Below, piece after piece: positions 31,229 to 40,206 of a stretch of 56,652 nucleotides of DNA (its first letter is position 1; each line of letters begins with the position of its first letter). A program made the translations under genes and the position numbers. The DNA lies in NCBI RefSeq assembly GCF_028649475.1, contig NZ_JAQSIP010000015.1:1-56652 (forward strand), written 5' to 3'. The stretch is from Curvibacter cyanobacteriorum (GTDB taxonomy: Bacteria > Pseudomonadota > Gammaproteobacteria > Burkholderiales > Burkholderiaceae_C). The notes below the pieces were generated by a model. The model was given only the letters and a program-made list of their open reading frames with translations. It was not told the origin of the DNA and made no database searches.

Positions 31229-32098
31229 ATGCCTGCTTTGTTTCCACGCCTCCGCCCTCGTGTCGCGGCATGGCTGGCCTGCCTGTTCATCACGGCCACC
31301 CTGTCGGCCTGCGCCGGCCCCCCCCGGCTGCCGGCGGGGCAGTTGTCGGCGGTGCTGCCTGCCGACCTGTTGCTGATCGGTGAACAACACGACGTGCCGG
31401 CCCACCACCAACTGGAACGCCAGGTGGTCGAGATCCTGGGGGTGCAGGGGCGGCTGGCCGCGCTGGCCCTTGAAATGGTCGAGCAAGGCCGCAGCACCGA
31501 AGGCCTGCCGCGCCAGGCCAACGCCTCGCAGGTGAAGGCCAAGCTGGGCTGGAACGACGCCGCCTGGCCCTGGGCCGACTACGAGGGCCCGATCATGGCG
31601 GCGGTGGAGTTTGGCGTGCCAGTGATCGGGGTCAACCTGCCGCGCGACCGCCAGCGCGCCGCCATGAAGGACATCAGCCTGGACCTGCGCCTGACCCCGG
31701 CCGCGCTGGAGCGCCAGCGCCAAGCCATCCGCAGCGGCCACTGCGACCTGCTGGCCGAGGCCCAGGTGGCGCCCATGACGCGCATCCAGATCGCGCGCGA
31801 CCTGGCCATGGCGCAGGCCCTGCTCAAGATTGACCGCCCCCAGGACCGCACCGTGGTGCTGCTGGCCGGTGCCGGCCATGTGCTGCGGTCGATGGGCATC
31901 CCGGTGCACCTGCCCGAATCGCCGCCGTCGACCTTGCGCGTAAAGGTGCTGATCGCCACCACCAACGGCAGCGCCTTGTTGCAAGAACTGAGTTCCGGCG
32001 AACGCCCGGCCGAGGCCGACCAGATCTGGGTCAGCCCCCCTGGCCCTGAGCGCGACCACTGCGCGGAGCTGCGCCAGACCATGCTGCCACCGTCCTGA
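31229..32098 (+). CDS. ChaN-family (haem-binding) lipoprotein
   Basis: The 289-residue protein has a lipobox (LSAC, Cys28) and a ChaN domain: LLLIGEQHDVPAHHQLERQ with a His/Glu/Asp cluster and LAALALEMVEQG. WADYEGPIMAAVEFGVPVIG and VLLAGAGHVLRSMGIPVHL are further family landmarks. Campylobacter ChaN binds two cofacial haems; others are proposed peptidases of the EreA/ChaN superfamily. It should be anchored in the outer membrane. It may serve iron acquisition, although no haem receptor is adjacent. Confidence 0.85.
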   Translation: MPALFPRLRPRVAAWLACLFITATLSACAGPPRLPAGQLSAVLPADLLLIGEQHDVPAHHQLERQVVEILGVQGRLAALALEMVEQGRSTEGLPRQANASQVKAKLGWNDAAWPWADYEGPIMAAVEFGVPVIGVNLPRDRQRAAMKDISLDLRLTPAALERQRQAIRSGHCDLLAEAQVAPMTRIQIARDLAMAQALLKIDRPQDRTVVLLAGAGHVLRSMGIPVHLPESPPSTLRVKVLIATTNGSALLQELSSGERPAEADQIWVSPPGPERDHCAELRQTMLPPS

Positions 32099-32165
32099 GG
32101 GCGCCCCACACGCCCCACACGCCCCAAGCCCCGGCCAGCTCGTGGAGCCGCCTCCGGCGCGAAGG

Positions 32166-32180
32166 CCCCCGATCAGGGGG
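32166..32180. terminator. Short GC hairpin between convergent genes
   Basis: CCCCC-GATCA-GGGGG directly abuts the stop codon of the ATP-grasp gene, opposite the chaN-like gene end. There is no T tract, so it is a weak or bidirectional stop candidate. Confidence 0.3.
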
Positions 32181-33494
32181 TCACGGACTCAGGGGCGCCG
32201 GGGCCGCAGGGCTCAGGGCCTCATGCATCACCAGCTCGCTGGGCCGGGCCGGGCGCAGGGCGTTGTAGCAGCGGTAAGTCCACTGGCGCTGCGGCCAGCT
32301 GACGTCGGACAAAGCCTGCACCAGGGCGGGCTGGTCGCTGGGCACGTCGTGGTGCCCCAGGGCCGCGCCCAGTGGGCGCTGCGGGAACAGCGACACCAGG
32401 TCTTCGGGCAAGACCTGCCGCGGGCTCGGCACCGCCACCCCGCGCAGCTGCGCGGCCAGCACCGCCGCCAGGCTGGGCTGGCCGGGCCAGGCCATGTGGC
32501 CGAGCTGGGTGCAGCGCGGGTTGAACTCGATCAGCCAGGGCTCGCCGGTGCCGGCTTGCAGGATGAAGTCCAGGCCATGGAAGCCAGAGAGGCGCAGGCG
32601 CTGGCACAGGCGCCGCGCGGCCTCGGCCATGGCCTCGTGGTGCACCCGGCGCACCACCGTGGCGTGGCCGGTGGCGCCGCGGGTTTCGACCACCGCCACC
32701 GAGACCAGGGCCTGCAGCTCACCGCGCCAGCACAGCATCATGGTGTTGGCGGGCTGGCCCTCGATGTACTGCTGCAGGCTGATCGCCTGAGCGCCCGGCT
32801 GGCGCCGGCTCCACCAGGCCAGCGGGTCGCGCTCGACCAGCCACTGGCGCAGCAGCGGCCCGGTCTGGCCTTGCCGGCTCAGCGAACGCCAGGCGGCCGG
32901 CCCCTCGCCTTGCGAGTGCAGCATGCGCACCCCGGAGCCGCCGCAGCTGAGGTCGCGCTTGAGCACCGCGTGCTCATGCCCCTCATCGAACCAGGCCTGC
33001 ACATCGAGCGGGCCCCGCAGCGCACGGGTCTCGGGCACGCGCAAGCCCAGCTCGCGGGCCAGGTTGAGCAGGCGGTGGCGGCTCAGCAGCAGCTCGTGGC
33101 TGGCCAGGGGGGCGATGGATTTCTCGATCAGGCCGCGCAAGGCGGGCACCTGGGCGCACAGGGTCAGCAACTGGGCCACCACGCCGTCGTCGCAGGGCAC
33201 GATGAGCTCGTGGTCACGCCCCTGGCCCAGCACCGAGCGCAGGCTGCCCAATGAATCCAGTGGGCTGTAACGCCAGCAGCGCCCCAGACCGGGCACACGC
33301 AACACCGGGTGACCGGGCGGCGAGAGCACGTCGACCCGACAGCCGTGCTGCAACAGCGCCAGAGCCATGCGGGCTGAGGAGGGCCACCATTTGCTGGTGA
33401 CCAGCAGAACGGCCGGTTTCCGCAAGCTCAAAAAACGTTCTCCGGTGGCACGCCCGTCTGTGGCGTGCGCCCCACCAGGGCGCACAACAGGCAT
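32181..33494 (-). CDS. ATP-grasp domain protein (carboxylate-amine ligase-like)
   Basis: The 437-residue protein has a pre-ATP-grasp N-terminal fold (PAVLLVTSKWWPSSARMALAL) and an ATP-grasp core: HAVLKRDLSCGGSGVRML (ATP-binding Lys and Gly loop), then AISLQQYIEGQPANTMM and GFHGLDFILQAGTGEPWLIE followed by FNPR, which holds the metal-binding Glu and Asn. Such enzymes join a carboxylate to an amine or thiol with ATP. The partners are unknown. A TATAAT on its strand lies 20 bases before the ATG, giving a very short leader. It diverges from the FAD oxidoreductase gene. Confidence 0.83.
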   Translation of the reverse strand: MPVVRPGGAHATDGRATGERFLSLRKPAVLLVTSKWWPSSARMALALLQHGCRVDVLSPPGHPVLRVPGLGRCWRYSPLDSLGSLRSVLGQGRDHELIVPCDDGVVAQLLTLCAQVPALRGLIEKSIAPLASHELLLSRHRLLNLARELGLRVPETRALRGPLDVQAWFDEGHEHAVLKRDLSCGGSGVRMLHSQGEGPAAWRSLSRQGQTGPLLRQWLVERDPLAWWSRRQPGAQAISLQQYIEGQPANTMMLCWRGELQALVSVAVVETRGATGHATVVRRVHHEAMAEAARRLCQRLRLSGFHGLDFILQAGTGEPWLIEFNPRCTQLGHMAWPGQPSLAAVLAAQLRGVAVPSPRQVLPEDLVSLFPQRPLGAALGHHDVPSDQPALVQALSDVSWPQRQWTYRCYNALRPARPSELVMHEALSPAAPAPLSP

Positions 33495-33513
33495 GTAAAA
33501 ATGCGATCCCAAA

Positions 33514-33519
33514 ATTATA
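33514..33519 (-). promoter_or_regulatory. -10 element of the ATP-grasp gene
   Basis: Minus-strand TATAAT is a perfect -10 hexamer, 19 bases from the start codon at 33494. The -35 is not evident. Transcription would start only about 12 bases before the ATG. Confidence 0.4.
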
Positions 33520-33621
33520 GAGACCGATGCTCCCCGGAACCGGCGTCCGGGGGCGCCTCGGTGACGGGCTGTTCACCAGCATGGCCCACAGCAGCTCGGA
33601 TCCAAATCAGTGGGAGAACGC

Positions 33622-34806
33622 ATGCATCCAACAGTTGTCGACGTGGCCATCGTGGGCGCAGGGCCCTATGGCTTGTCCTTGGCCGCGCACCTGGCGGGAC
33701 GCGGCGTGAAGGTGCGCATCTTCGGGCGTCCGATGCGGTTCTGGCGCGAGCACATGCCGCGCGGCATGTTGCTCAAGTCCGATGGCTTCGCGTCCAGCCT
33801 GTCCGAGCCCACCGGCCACTACACGCTCAAGACTTGGTGCGCCGAAAACGGCGAGCCCTACGCCGACATGGGCCTGCCGGTGACGCTGGAGCAGTTCTGC
33901 GCCTACGGGCAGGCGTTCCAACGCCGCTGCGTGCCTTTTCTCGAGCCCACCGAAGTGCAGCACCTGAGCCGCCATCCGCAGGGTTTCGCCCTCAGCCTGA
34001 GCAGTGGCGACATCGCGCTGGCCCGGCGGGTCGTGGTGGCCACCGGCATCGCGCCCTTCGCCTACCTGCCCGAGCCGCTGCAGGGCCTGCCGACCCACCT
34101 GGTCAGCCACAGCGGCCAGCACACCGACCTGAGCCGCTTTGCCGGGCAGGAGGTGGCGGTGCTGGGCAGCGGGGCCTCGGCCGGTGACACCGCCGCCCTG
34201 CTGCAGGACGGCGGGGCCCGCACCCACCTGATCTCGCGCCGCCCGGTGCGCTTTCACAACCCGCCGAACGGCCCGCGCAGCCTGTGGCAGCGCCTGCGCC
34301 AGCCGGACTCGGGGCTGGGGCCGGGCTGGAAGTCTTACCTCTGCGCCTACGCACCGCGCGTGTTCCATGCCATGCCCCAGTCGCTGCGGCTGCGCGCCGT
34401 GGCCCGCCACCTGGGCCCGGCCCCCGGCTGGTTCGTGCGCGACAAGGTGGTGGGCAAGGTGACGCTCAAACCAGGCTTCACGCTGCAAAGCGCCGAGCCC
34501 GAAGGTGACCGGCTGCGCCTGCATTTCCGCCACACGCAGGGGCAGACCCACGACCTGGTGGTCGACCATGTGATCGCCGCCACCGGCTACCGCGCCAACC
34601 TGGCGCGCCTGGCCTACCTGGACCCGGAGCTGCGCGACGCGGTGCGTCAGGTCCACCACACCCCGGTGCTGGACCGGCACTTCCAAAGTTCGGTGCCGGG
34701 GCTGTACTTTGTCGGCGCCCTGGCCGCCAACAGCTTTGGCCCGCTGCTGCGCTTTGCCTACGGCGCGGATTTCACGGCCAAGCACCTGGCCCGCCACCTG
34801 GGCTGA
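33622..34806 (+). CDS. FAD/NAD(P)-binding oxidoreductase (flavin monooxygenase-like)
   Basis: The 394-residue protein has two Rossmann motifs: DVAIVGAGPYGLSLAAHL at the N-terminus for FAD and VAVLGSGASAGDTAALL around 180 for NAD(P)H. VIAATGYRANL before the C-terminal part matches the ATG motif of flavin-dependent N-oxygenases and FMOs, and PGLYFVGALAANSFGP is typical of the family's end. It may oxidise an amine or sulphur substrate. The ATG at 33622 follows GGGAG. It is divergent from the ATP-grasp gene across 127 bases and converges on the hemerythrin gene. Confidence 0.85.
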   Translation: MHPTVVDVAIVGAGPYGLSLAAHLAGRGVKVRIFGRPMRFWREHMPRGMLLKSDGFASSLSEPTGHYTLKTWCAENGEPYADMGLPVTLEQFCAYGQAFQRRCVPFLEPTEVQHLSRHPQGFALSLSSGDIALARRVVVATGIAPFAYLPEPLQGLPTHLVSHSGQHTDLSRFAGQEVAVLGSGASAGDTAALLQDGGARTHLISRRPVRFHNPPNGPRSLWQRLRQPDSGLGPGWKSYLCAYAPRVFHAMPQSLRLRAVARHLGPAPGWFVRDKVVGKVTLKPGFTLQSAEPEGDRLRLHFRHTQGQTHDLVVDHVIAATGYRANLARLAYLDPELRDAVRQVHHTPVLDRHFQSSVPGLYFVGALAANSFGPLLRFAYGADFTAKHLARHLG

Positions 34807-34877
34807 TGGGCCTGCCCGGTCACGGGCCCGCCGCACCGCCGCCGGACCAGGCCGGCCAAAGCGCTGCCGCGCGCGCC

Positions 34878-35426
34878 TCAGGCCGGCCGCTGGCCACGCC
34901 GCGCGGCCATCTCCTGCCCCATCAGCGCACAGGTCGGGGCATCGAGCAGGGCCTGGGCCACCGGGTACACCAGCTGATCCTCGCGTTGCAAATGCGCGCG
35001 GTACTGGTCGGCAAAGCCCTGCCAAGACCGGGTGGGCGCCTCGGACGCGGGCCAGGGCTGGGTGGCCTGCAGCACCTGCTGCAGGTCCAACCGCAGCGCC
35101 TGCCAGGCCTGCGCCAGCTGCTGGTGCTCTTGCTGCAGGGCCAGCGCCAGCGCCGCCACCTCGGGGTCGGGGCCTGCGATCAGCGGCGGGAACACATGCT
35201 TTTCTTCGTCCTCGTGGTGCAGCGGTGCGGCCAGGTCAAAGTAGCGCAGGATGTCGCGCGCCGCCGACTGGGCGGGGCCCACGTCGCCCCGTGCATGCAG
35301 GTGCCGGGCCAGCCGCTCGAGCAGGCGCAGCGTGCGCTCGACGCGCTCATGGCAGGCCCCGAGCATCTCGAACGGAGCCTCAAATCCCACCGCGGGTGGG
35401 GCGTGCAGAACGAGGGGCGACACCAT
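34878..35426 (-). CDS. Hemerythrin-domain protein
   Basis: The 182-residue, all-helical protein has the non-haem di-iron pattern of hemerythrin HHE cation-binding domains. Candidate ligands are His in MLGACHERVER, the HHEDEE cluster (PLHHEDEEKHVFPPL), His in LQQEHQQLAQ, and YRAHLQREDQLVYP with His and Glu. Such single-domain proteins bind oxygen or NO or sense iron and oxygen. It lacks a signal peptide. It converges with the FAD oxidoreductase and diverges from purU. Confidence 0.87.
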   Translation of the reverse strand: MVSPLVLHAPPAVGFEAPFEMLGACHERVERTLRLLERLARHLHARGDVGPAQSAARDILRYFDLAAPLHHEDEEKHVFPPLIAGPDPEVAALALALQQEHQQLAQAWQALRLDLQQVLQATQPWPASEAPTRSWQGFADQYRAHLQREDQLVYPVAQALLDAPTCALMGQEMAARRGQRPA

Positions 35427-35492
35427 CGGGTAAGCCGGACGAAAAAGCCGTCAGCCGCGGTGGGGACCGAGTGCTGCGACAATCCGGGGGTT

Positions 35493-36341
35493 ATGACCAA
35501 AGCCTACATTCTCACCCTGTCCTGCCCCGACCGCACGGGGATCGTGCATGCTGTCTCCGGCTTCCTGCTGGAGCAAGGCGGCAACATCGAGGAAGCGGCC
35601 CAGTACAACGACCACGACACCGGTCTGTTTTTCATGCGGGTGCAGTTCGCCTGCGACGGCCTGAGTTTCGACGAACTCAAGGCCAAGCTCGGTGGCCTGG
35701 CCACCGATTTCGGCATGAAGTGGAGCCTGCATGCGACCGCTGAGCCCGTCAAGACCGTGCTGATGGTCAGCAAGGAAGGCCACTGCCTGAACGACCTGCT
35801 GTTCCGCTGGAAGTCGGGCCTGCTGCCGCTGGACATCCGCGCCATCATCAGCAACCACCGCGAGTTCTACCAGCTGGCCGCCAGCTACAACGTGCCCTTC
35901 CACCACATCCCGGTGACGGCCGCGACCAAGGCCCAGGCCGAAGCCCGCCAGTACGAGATCATCGAAGCCGAAGGCGCCGAACTGGTGGTGCTGGCGCGCT
36001 ACATGCAGATCCTCAGCGACGACCTGTGCCGCAAGCTGGCCGGCCGCGCGATCAACATCCACCACAGCTTCCTGCCCAGCTTCAAGGGCGCCAAGCCCTA
36101 TTACCAGGCGCACGACCGTGGCGTGAAGCTGATCGGTGCCACCGCGCACTACGTGACCGCCGACCTCGACGAGGGCCCGATCATCGAGCAGGACGTGGCC
36201 CGCGTGGACCACAGCCGCACGGTGGAAGACCTGACCGCCCTGGGCCGCGACACCGAAAGCCAGGTGCTGGCCCGCGCCGTCAAATGGCACAGCGAGCACC
36301 GCGTGCTGCTGAACGGCCACAAGACCGTGATCTTCAAGTAA
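35493..36341 (+). CDS. purU: Formyltetrahydrofolate deformylase PurU
   Basis: The 282-residue protein matches PurU in length. An N-terminal ACT domain (TKAYILTLSCPDRTGIVHAV) is followed by a formyltransferase fold from about residue 85. NIHHSFLPSFKGAKPY and TADLDEGPIIEQDV carry the catalytic Asn188, His190 and Asp226. It hydrolyses 10-formyl-THF to THF and formate, balancing one-carbon pools and supplying formate for purine synthesis. A LysR regulator follows 19 bases later and may be co-transcribed. Confidence 0.95.
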   Translation: MTKAYILTLSCPDRTGIVHAVSGFLLEQGGNIEEAAQYNDHDTGLFFMRVQFACDGLSFDELKAKLGGLATDFGMKWSLHATAEPVKTVLMVSKEGHCLNDLLFRWKSGLLPLDIRAIISNHREFYQLAASYNVPFHHIPVTAATKAQAEARQYEIIEAEGAELVVLARYMQILSDDLCRKLAGRAINIHHSFLPSFKGAKPYYQAHDRGVKLIGATAHYVTADLDEGPIIEQDVARVDHSRTVEDLTALGRDTESQVLARAVKWHSEHRVLLNGHKTVIFK

Positions 36342-36360
36342 GCCGATCCCCCCGACCGCC

Positions 36361-37254
36361 ATGGACGAGCGCAACAGCCCCGTCAGCGCACAGCGGATTC
36401 CGCCGATCCAGTGCCTGCTGACCTTCGAGGCCCTGGCCCGGCTGCGCAGCGTGACCCAGGCGGCCGAAGAGCTGTGCGTGACCCCCAGCGCGGTCAGCCA
36501 CCGGGTGCGCCAGCTCGAGCAGATCATTGGCACCAAGCTGTTCGGGCGCGCTGATTTCTCGCTGACCACCGAGGGCAGCGAGTACCTGGCCCATGTGCGC
36601 GAAGGGCTGGAGGCGCTGCAAAAGTTCCCGGGCACCCAGGGCCCGACCGGCAAGCGCAAGCTCAAGCTGGCGGTGACGCCGACCTTTGCGCGCTCGATCC
36701 TGATCCCGCGCCTGCGCCAGTTCACCGAAGCCTACCCCGAGATCGACCTGGCCCTGCATGTGTCGATCCCGCTGCTCGACGTGATCGCCGAGGACGCCGA
36801 CCTGATCGTGCGCTTCGGCCCGGGGCGCTACGCCGACCTCGAGCACATCAAGCTCGCGGGCGACGATGTGACACCGCTGGTGTCGCCCGCCTTCCTGCGC
36901 GAGCACGGTCCCTTTGAGCGGCCCGAGGACCTGGAAGGCCTGCCCCTGCTGCGCAGCCCGCTGGAGCCCTGGCGCACCTGGTTCGCCGCCCACCACCTGG
37001 ACTGGCCCGAGCCCGCCGAAGGCTCGCAGTTCAACGATGTCGGCCTGATGTGCGACGCCGCCTCGGTGGGCATGGGCGTGGCCCTGGTGCGGCTCAAGCT
37101 GGGCCGCCCCTGGCTCGAGGCGGGCTCGCTGGTGCGCCTCAGCGAGCGCAACGTGCCCAGCCCCCACGCCCACTACCTGTGCTGGCGCACCGGCACCATG
37201 GACCGCTGGGAGTGCGCGGCCTTTGCCGAGTGGCTGCGCAAGTCCTTGCTGTGA
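36361..37254 (+). CDS. LysR-family transcriptional regulator (GcvA-like)
   Basis: The 297-residue protein has a LysR winged helix at 15-75 (PPIQCLLTFEALARLRSVTQ, then AAEELCVTPSAVSHRVRQLE) and a periplasmic-binding-fold effector domain. RFGPGRYADLEHIKLAGDDV and the C-terminal WLRKSLL fit the GcvA subgroup, which controls glycine cleavage and one-carbon genes in E. coli. That would agree with purU directly upstream, but the ligand is not known. The ATG begins 19 bases after the purU stop. Confidence 0.9.
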   Translation: MDERNSPVSAQRIPPIQCLLTFEALARLRSVTQAAEELCVTPSAVSHRVRQLEQIIGTKLFGRADFSLTTEGSEYLAHVREGLEALQKFPGTQGPTGKRKLKLAVTPTFARSILIPRLRQFTEAYPEIDLALHVSIPLLDVIAEDADLIVRFGPGRYADLEHIKLAGDDVTPLVSPAFLREHGPFERPEDLEGLPLLRSPLEPWRTWFAAHHLDWPEPAEGSQFNDVGLMCDAASVGMGVALVRLKLGRPWLEAGSLVRLSERNVPSPHAHYLCWRTGTMDRWECAAFAEWLRKSLL

Positions 37255-37355
37255 CAGCGCACGGCGGGGACACCGGGTGGCCCCGCCCCGCACGGGATCG
37301 GGGACTGGGGTGGGCTTGCCGGTCACGGCGCCCGCGCTGACAGGCCGCATGACCG

Positions 37356-37372
37356 TCGGCGTGACACGCCGA
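37356..37372. promoter_or_regulatory. 17-bp palindrome, operator or hairpin
   Basis: TCGGCGTG-A-CACGCCGA is a perfect inverted repeat with 8-bp arms and a single central base, a geometry suited to a dimeric DNA-binding protein rather than to an RNA hairpin. Confidence 0.45.
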
Positions 37373-37390
37373 TGAAACCGAGGCCCTGGG

Positions 37391-37407
37391 GCACCGCGCC
37401 GCGGTGC
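37391..37407. promoter_or_regulatory. Second inverted repeat next to the first
   Basis: GCACCGC-GCC-GCGGTGC is a perfect 7-3-7 inverted repeat starting 18 bases after the first. The centres of the two lie 35 bases apart, about three and a third helical turns. It could be a second operator half or part of a terminator for the LysR gene; no T run follows. Confidence 0.35.
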
Positions 37408-37607
37408 GGCACACACCATTCGGCGCGCACGGCCGACCGCCCACTGAGGGGCGTGACAGCTCACTACAAGTCCCCTCAAACACTTACCGTTTTCTGTGTC
37501 TTTGGCGACAAGAACGCCGCGCTCAGCAGCTGAAATTAGCGCTCTGATGTGGCGCCAATCTTCTCCCCTGTTCGTGGGGCGCCATGCCAACAACGCAGGA
37601 GACCACC

Positions 37608-39317
37608 ATGAGCACTTTCCCCTGGGTCAAGTCCTACCCCCCCGGCACACGGTGGGACACGCCCCTCACCATCGAACGCGTGGAGCGCCTGCTGGACCGG
37701 GCCCGCACCAACTGGCCTGAGAAAAGCGCCCTCAGCTTCATGGGCCGAACGATCCACTTCGCCGAGCTGGGAGAGCTGGTGGACCGCATGACCGTGGGGC
37801 TGCGCGCCCTGGGCGTGGGGCCTGGCGTGCATGTGGGCCTGCTGCTGCCCAACACGCCCCAGTACGTGATCAGCTTTTTCGCCATCCTCAAAGCCGGCGG
37901 CACGGTGGTGAACTACTCGCCGCTGGACGCGGCCAACACCATCGCCCACAAGATCGAGGACAGCCAGACCCAGGTCATGATCACGCTGGACCTCGCCAGC
38001 CTGTACGACAAGGTGCCCAACCTGACCGGCGTGCACCCCTTGCGCCACCTGGTGGTGGGGCAGGTCGGGGAGTTCTCGGCCCACCCGGACCAGGTGCAGG
38101 CGCAGCTCGCGACCGCGGGGCAGCTCAGCGCCAGCCCGCCCAGGGCCGGCCAGGTGTCGTTTCAGCACCTGCTGGCGCACAGCGGCACGGTGCCCAGCTT
38201 CCCCGACAGCGAAGCCCACCAGCACATCGCGGTGCTGCAGTACACCGGCGGCACCACGGGTTTCCCGAAGGGCGCCATCCTGACCCACGCCAACCTCAGC
38301 GCGGCCACCTCGCAGGCCACGCACTTCACCGCCATGGGCGGCACCCTGCTGCAAGAAGGCTGCGAGCGCATCCTGGTGGCCCTGCCCATGTTCCATGTCT
38401 ACGCCATGGTGGTCACGGTGCTGATGGGCGCGCGGATCGGGGCCGAACTGGTGCTGGTCATGAAGTTCGACCCGCAGCAGATCCTGCGCGACATCGCCGA
38501 AAAGCACATCACCTGCTTCCCGGGCGTGCCCACCATGTTCACCGCCCTGGTGAGCCAGCCCAATGTCGCGGACTTTGATCTGCGCAGCCTCAAGACCTGT
38601 GGCTCAGGCGGCGCGCCCCTGCCCATCGAGCTGCTGCGGCGCTTTGAAAGCCTCACGGGCTGCACGCTGTCCGAGGGCTGGGGCATGTCGGAGACCAGCG
38701 CGCTGGGCACCTTCACCCCCACCAGCGGTCCGCGCAAACCCGGCTCCTGCGGCATCCCGGCGCCCGGCGTGGTGATCGAGTTCCGCGACCTCGACGACCC
38801 CAACCGGCCCAGCCCACCCGGGCAGGCCGGCGAGATCGTCATCACCGGCCCCAACGTCATGCCCGACTACTGGCAAAAAGAAGCCGAGCACGCCGAGTTC
38901 TTCACTGAAGACGGCTTTCTGCGCACCGGCGACGTCGGCACCATGGACGAGGACGGCTTCCTCTACATCGTCGACCGCACCAAGGACATGCTGCTGTGCG
39001 GCGGCTTCAACGTCTACCCCCGCCTGATCGAAGAAGCCATCTACGCCCACCCCCTGGTGCAGGAGGTGATCGTGATCGGCATCGACGACCCCTACCGGGG
39101 CCAGTCGCCCAAGGCCTTCATCAAGCTGCTCAACGCGGTGGCCGAACTCAGCCTCCAGGAGCTGCAGGACTTCCTCAAAGACCGGCTGGGCAAGCACGAG
39201 ATGGTGCACGCCATGGAGCTGCGCATCGACCTGCCCAAGACCGCCGTGGGCAAGTTGTCCAAACGGATGCTGCTCGACGAACTGGCAGCGGCCACCGCCC
39301 AACGACCCACCCCATGA
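37608..39317 (+). CDS. Long-chain fatty acyl-CoA ligase (AMP-binding)
   Basis: The 569-residue protein has the ANL-superfamily motifs in order: YTGGTTGFPKGAILTHANL (212-230, P-loop), SEGWGMSETSALG (A5 region), RTGDVGTMDEDGFLYIVDR (adenine/ribose Asp), LLCGGFNVYPRLIEE (hinge and A8), and PKTAVGKLSKR with the catalytic Lys. It activates medium- or long-chain acids to acyl-CoA at the membrane. AGGAGA precedes the ATG at 37608. Its stop overlaps the start of the alpha/beta-hydrolase gene (ATGA), and a wax synthase follows, so it probably supplies acyl-CoA for neutral-lipid synthesis. Confidence 0.92.
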   Translation: MSTFPWVKSYPPGTRWDTPLTIERVERLLDRARTNWPEKSALSFMGRTIHFAELGELVDRMTVGLRALGVGPGVHVGLLLPNTPQYVISFFAILKAGGTVVNYSPLDAANTIAHKIEDSQTQVMITLDLASLYDKVPNLTGVHPLRHLVVGQVGEFSAHPDQVQAQLATAGQLSASPPRAGQVSFQHLLAHSGTVPSFPDSEAHQHIAVLQYTGGTTGFPKGAILTHANLSAATSQATHFTAMGGTLLQEGCERILVALPMFHVYAMVVTVLMGARIGAELVLVMKFDPQQILRDIAEKHITCFPGVPTMFTALVSQPNVADFDLRSLKTCGSGGAPLPIELLRRFESLTGCTLSEGWGMSETSALGTFTPTSGPRKPGSCGIPAPGVVIEFRDLDDPNRPSPPGQAGEIVITGPNVMPDYWQKEAEHAEFFTEDGFLRTGDVGTMDEDGFLYIVDRTKDMLLCGGFNVYPRLIEEAIYAHPLVQEVIVIGIDDPYRGQSPKAFIKLLNAVAELSLQELQDFLKDRLGKHEMVHAMELRIDLPKTAVGKLSKRMLLDELAAATAQRPTP

Positions 39318-40153
39318 ACAGCCCCCTGATGAGCCTCACCCCCTGGATGTTCACCCGCCCGCCCGGCACCCGCCCCCCCATGGCCCTGGCCCTGCTGGAG
39401 GGACGGGCCCTGCTCGAAGGCCTGAGCCTGCCCCTGGCCTGGCCCTGCCTGCGCGCCAGCCTGCCGCCCGGCGACGGGCACCCGGTGATGGTGCTGCCCG
39501 GCCTGATGGCGGGAGACGCCTCCACCTGGCCCTTGCGGCAGTTTCTCCAGCAACTGGGCTACGACGCGCGTGGCTGGGGCCTGGGCATCAACACCGGCCC
39601 CCGCGCCCACGTCAGGCCGCGCTTGAATGAGCGCCTGCAGCAACTGCATGCGGAGTCCGGCCGCCGGGTCAGCCTGATCGGCTGGAGCCTGGGCGGCGTG
39701 TTCGCCCGGGAGCTGGCCCGCGACCAGCCCGAGCTGAGCCGCCAGGTGATCAGCCTGGGCAGCCCCCTGTATGGCACACCGGGACAGGCGGCCAACCCGT
39801 GGGTCTGGCACCTGTTCAAGGCCCTGAACCCTGAGCTGTCGGAAGCCCAGGCCGACGAGGTGCGGGGCCACCGCCCACCGCCCGTGCCCTGCACCTCGAT
39901 CTACACCCGCACCGACAGCGTGGTGGGTTGGGGCGCCTCGGTGGAGTACAGCAGCCCGCTGACCGACAACGTCGAGGTCAACAGCGCCAGCCACCTGGGC
40001 CTGGGCATCAACCCGCTGGTCTGGTACGTGATCGGCGACCGCCTGGCCCAGGCCGAAGGCCAGTGGGCGCACTTCAAGCCCGCGGGGCTGCGCCGCTTTC
40101 TGTTCCGCGGCAAGTCCCCGGCCCAGCCCTTGCCGCCGCAGACCGAGCCCTGA
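39314..40153 (+). CDS. Alpha/beta-fold hydrolase, lipase-like
   Basis: The 279-residue protein has an alpha/beta-hydrolase core: PVMVLPGLMAGDASTWPLRQ (oxyanion) and RVSLIGWSLGGVFARELA with nucleophile Ser125 in GWSLGG, then SIYTRTDSVVGW (acid) and NSASHLGLGINP (His). It has no clear signal peptide. It is translationally coupled to the acyl-CoA ligase and 53 bases before the wax synthase. In that setting it could release fatty acid from, or exchange acyl groups in, stored neutral lipid; this is inference. Confidence 0.85.
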   Translation: MNSPLMSLTPWMFTRPPGTRPPMALALLEGRALLEGLSLPLAWPCLRASLPPGDGHPVMVLPGLMAGDASTWPLRQFLQQLGYDARGWGLGINTGPRAHVRPRLNERLQQLHAESGRRVSLIGWSLGGVFARELARDQPELSRQVISLGSPLYGTPGQAANPWVWHLFKALNPELSEAQADEVRGHRPPPVPCTSIYTRTDSVVGWGASVEYSSPLTDNVEVNSASHLGLGINPLVWYVIGDRLAQAEGQWAHFKPAGLRRFLFRGKSPAQPLPPQTEP

Positions 40154-40206
40154 CCTGCCCTCGTCCGCCACCACCGACCCGCCCCACCCACACACAAGGA
40201 AGCCCC

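Larger units (their letters stand above)
37255..37607. other. Regulatory intergenic region before the acyl-CoA ligase operon
   Basis: This 353-base stretch has no convincing gene. It holds two close inverted repeats at 37356-37372 and 37391-37407, and a less GC-rich part at 37450-37540 where a promoter for the ligase operon is likely. Confidence 0.5.
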
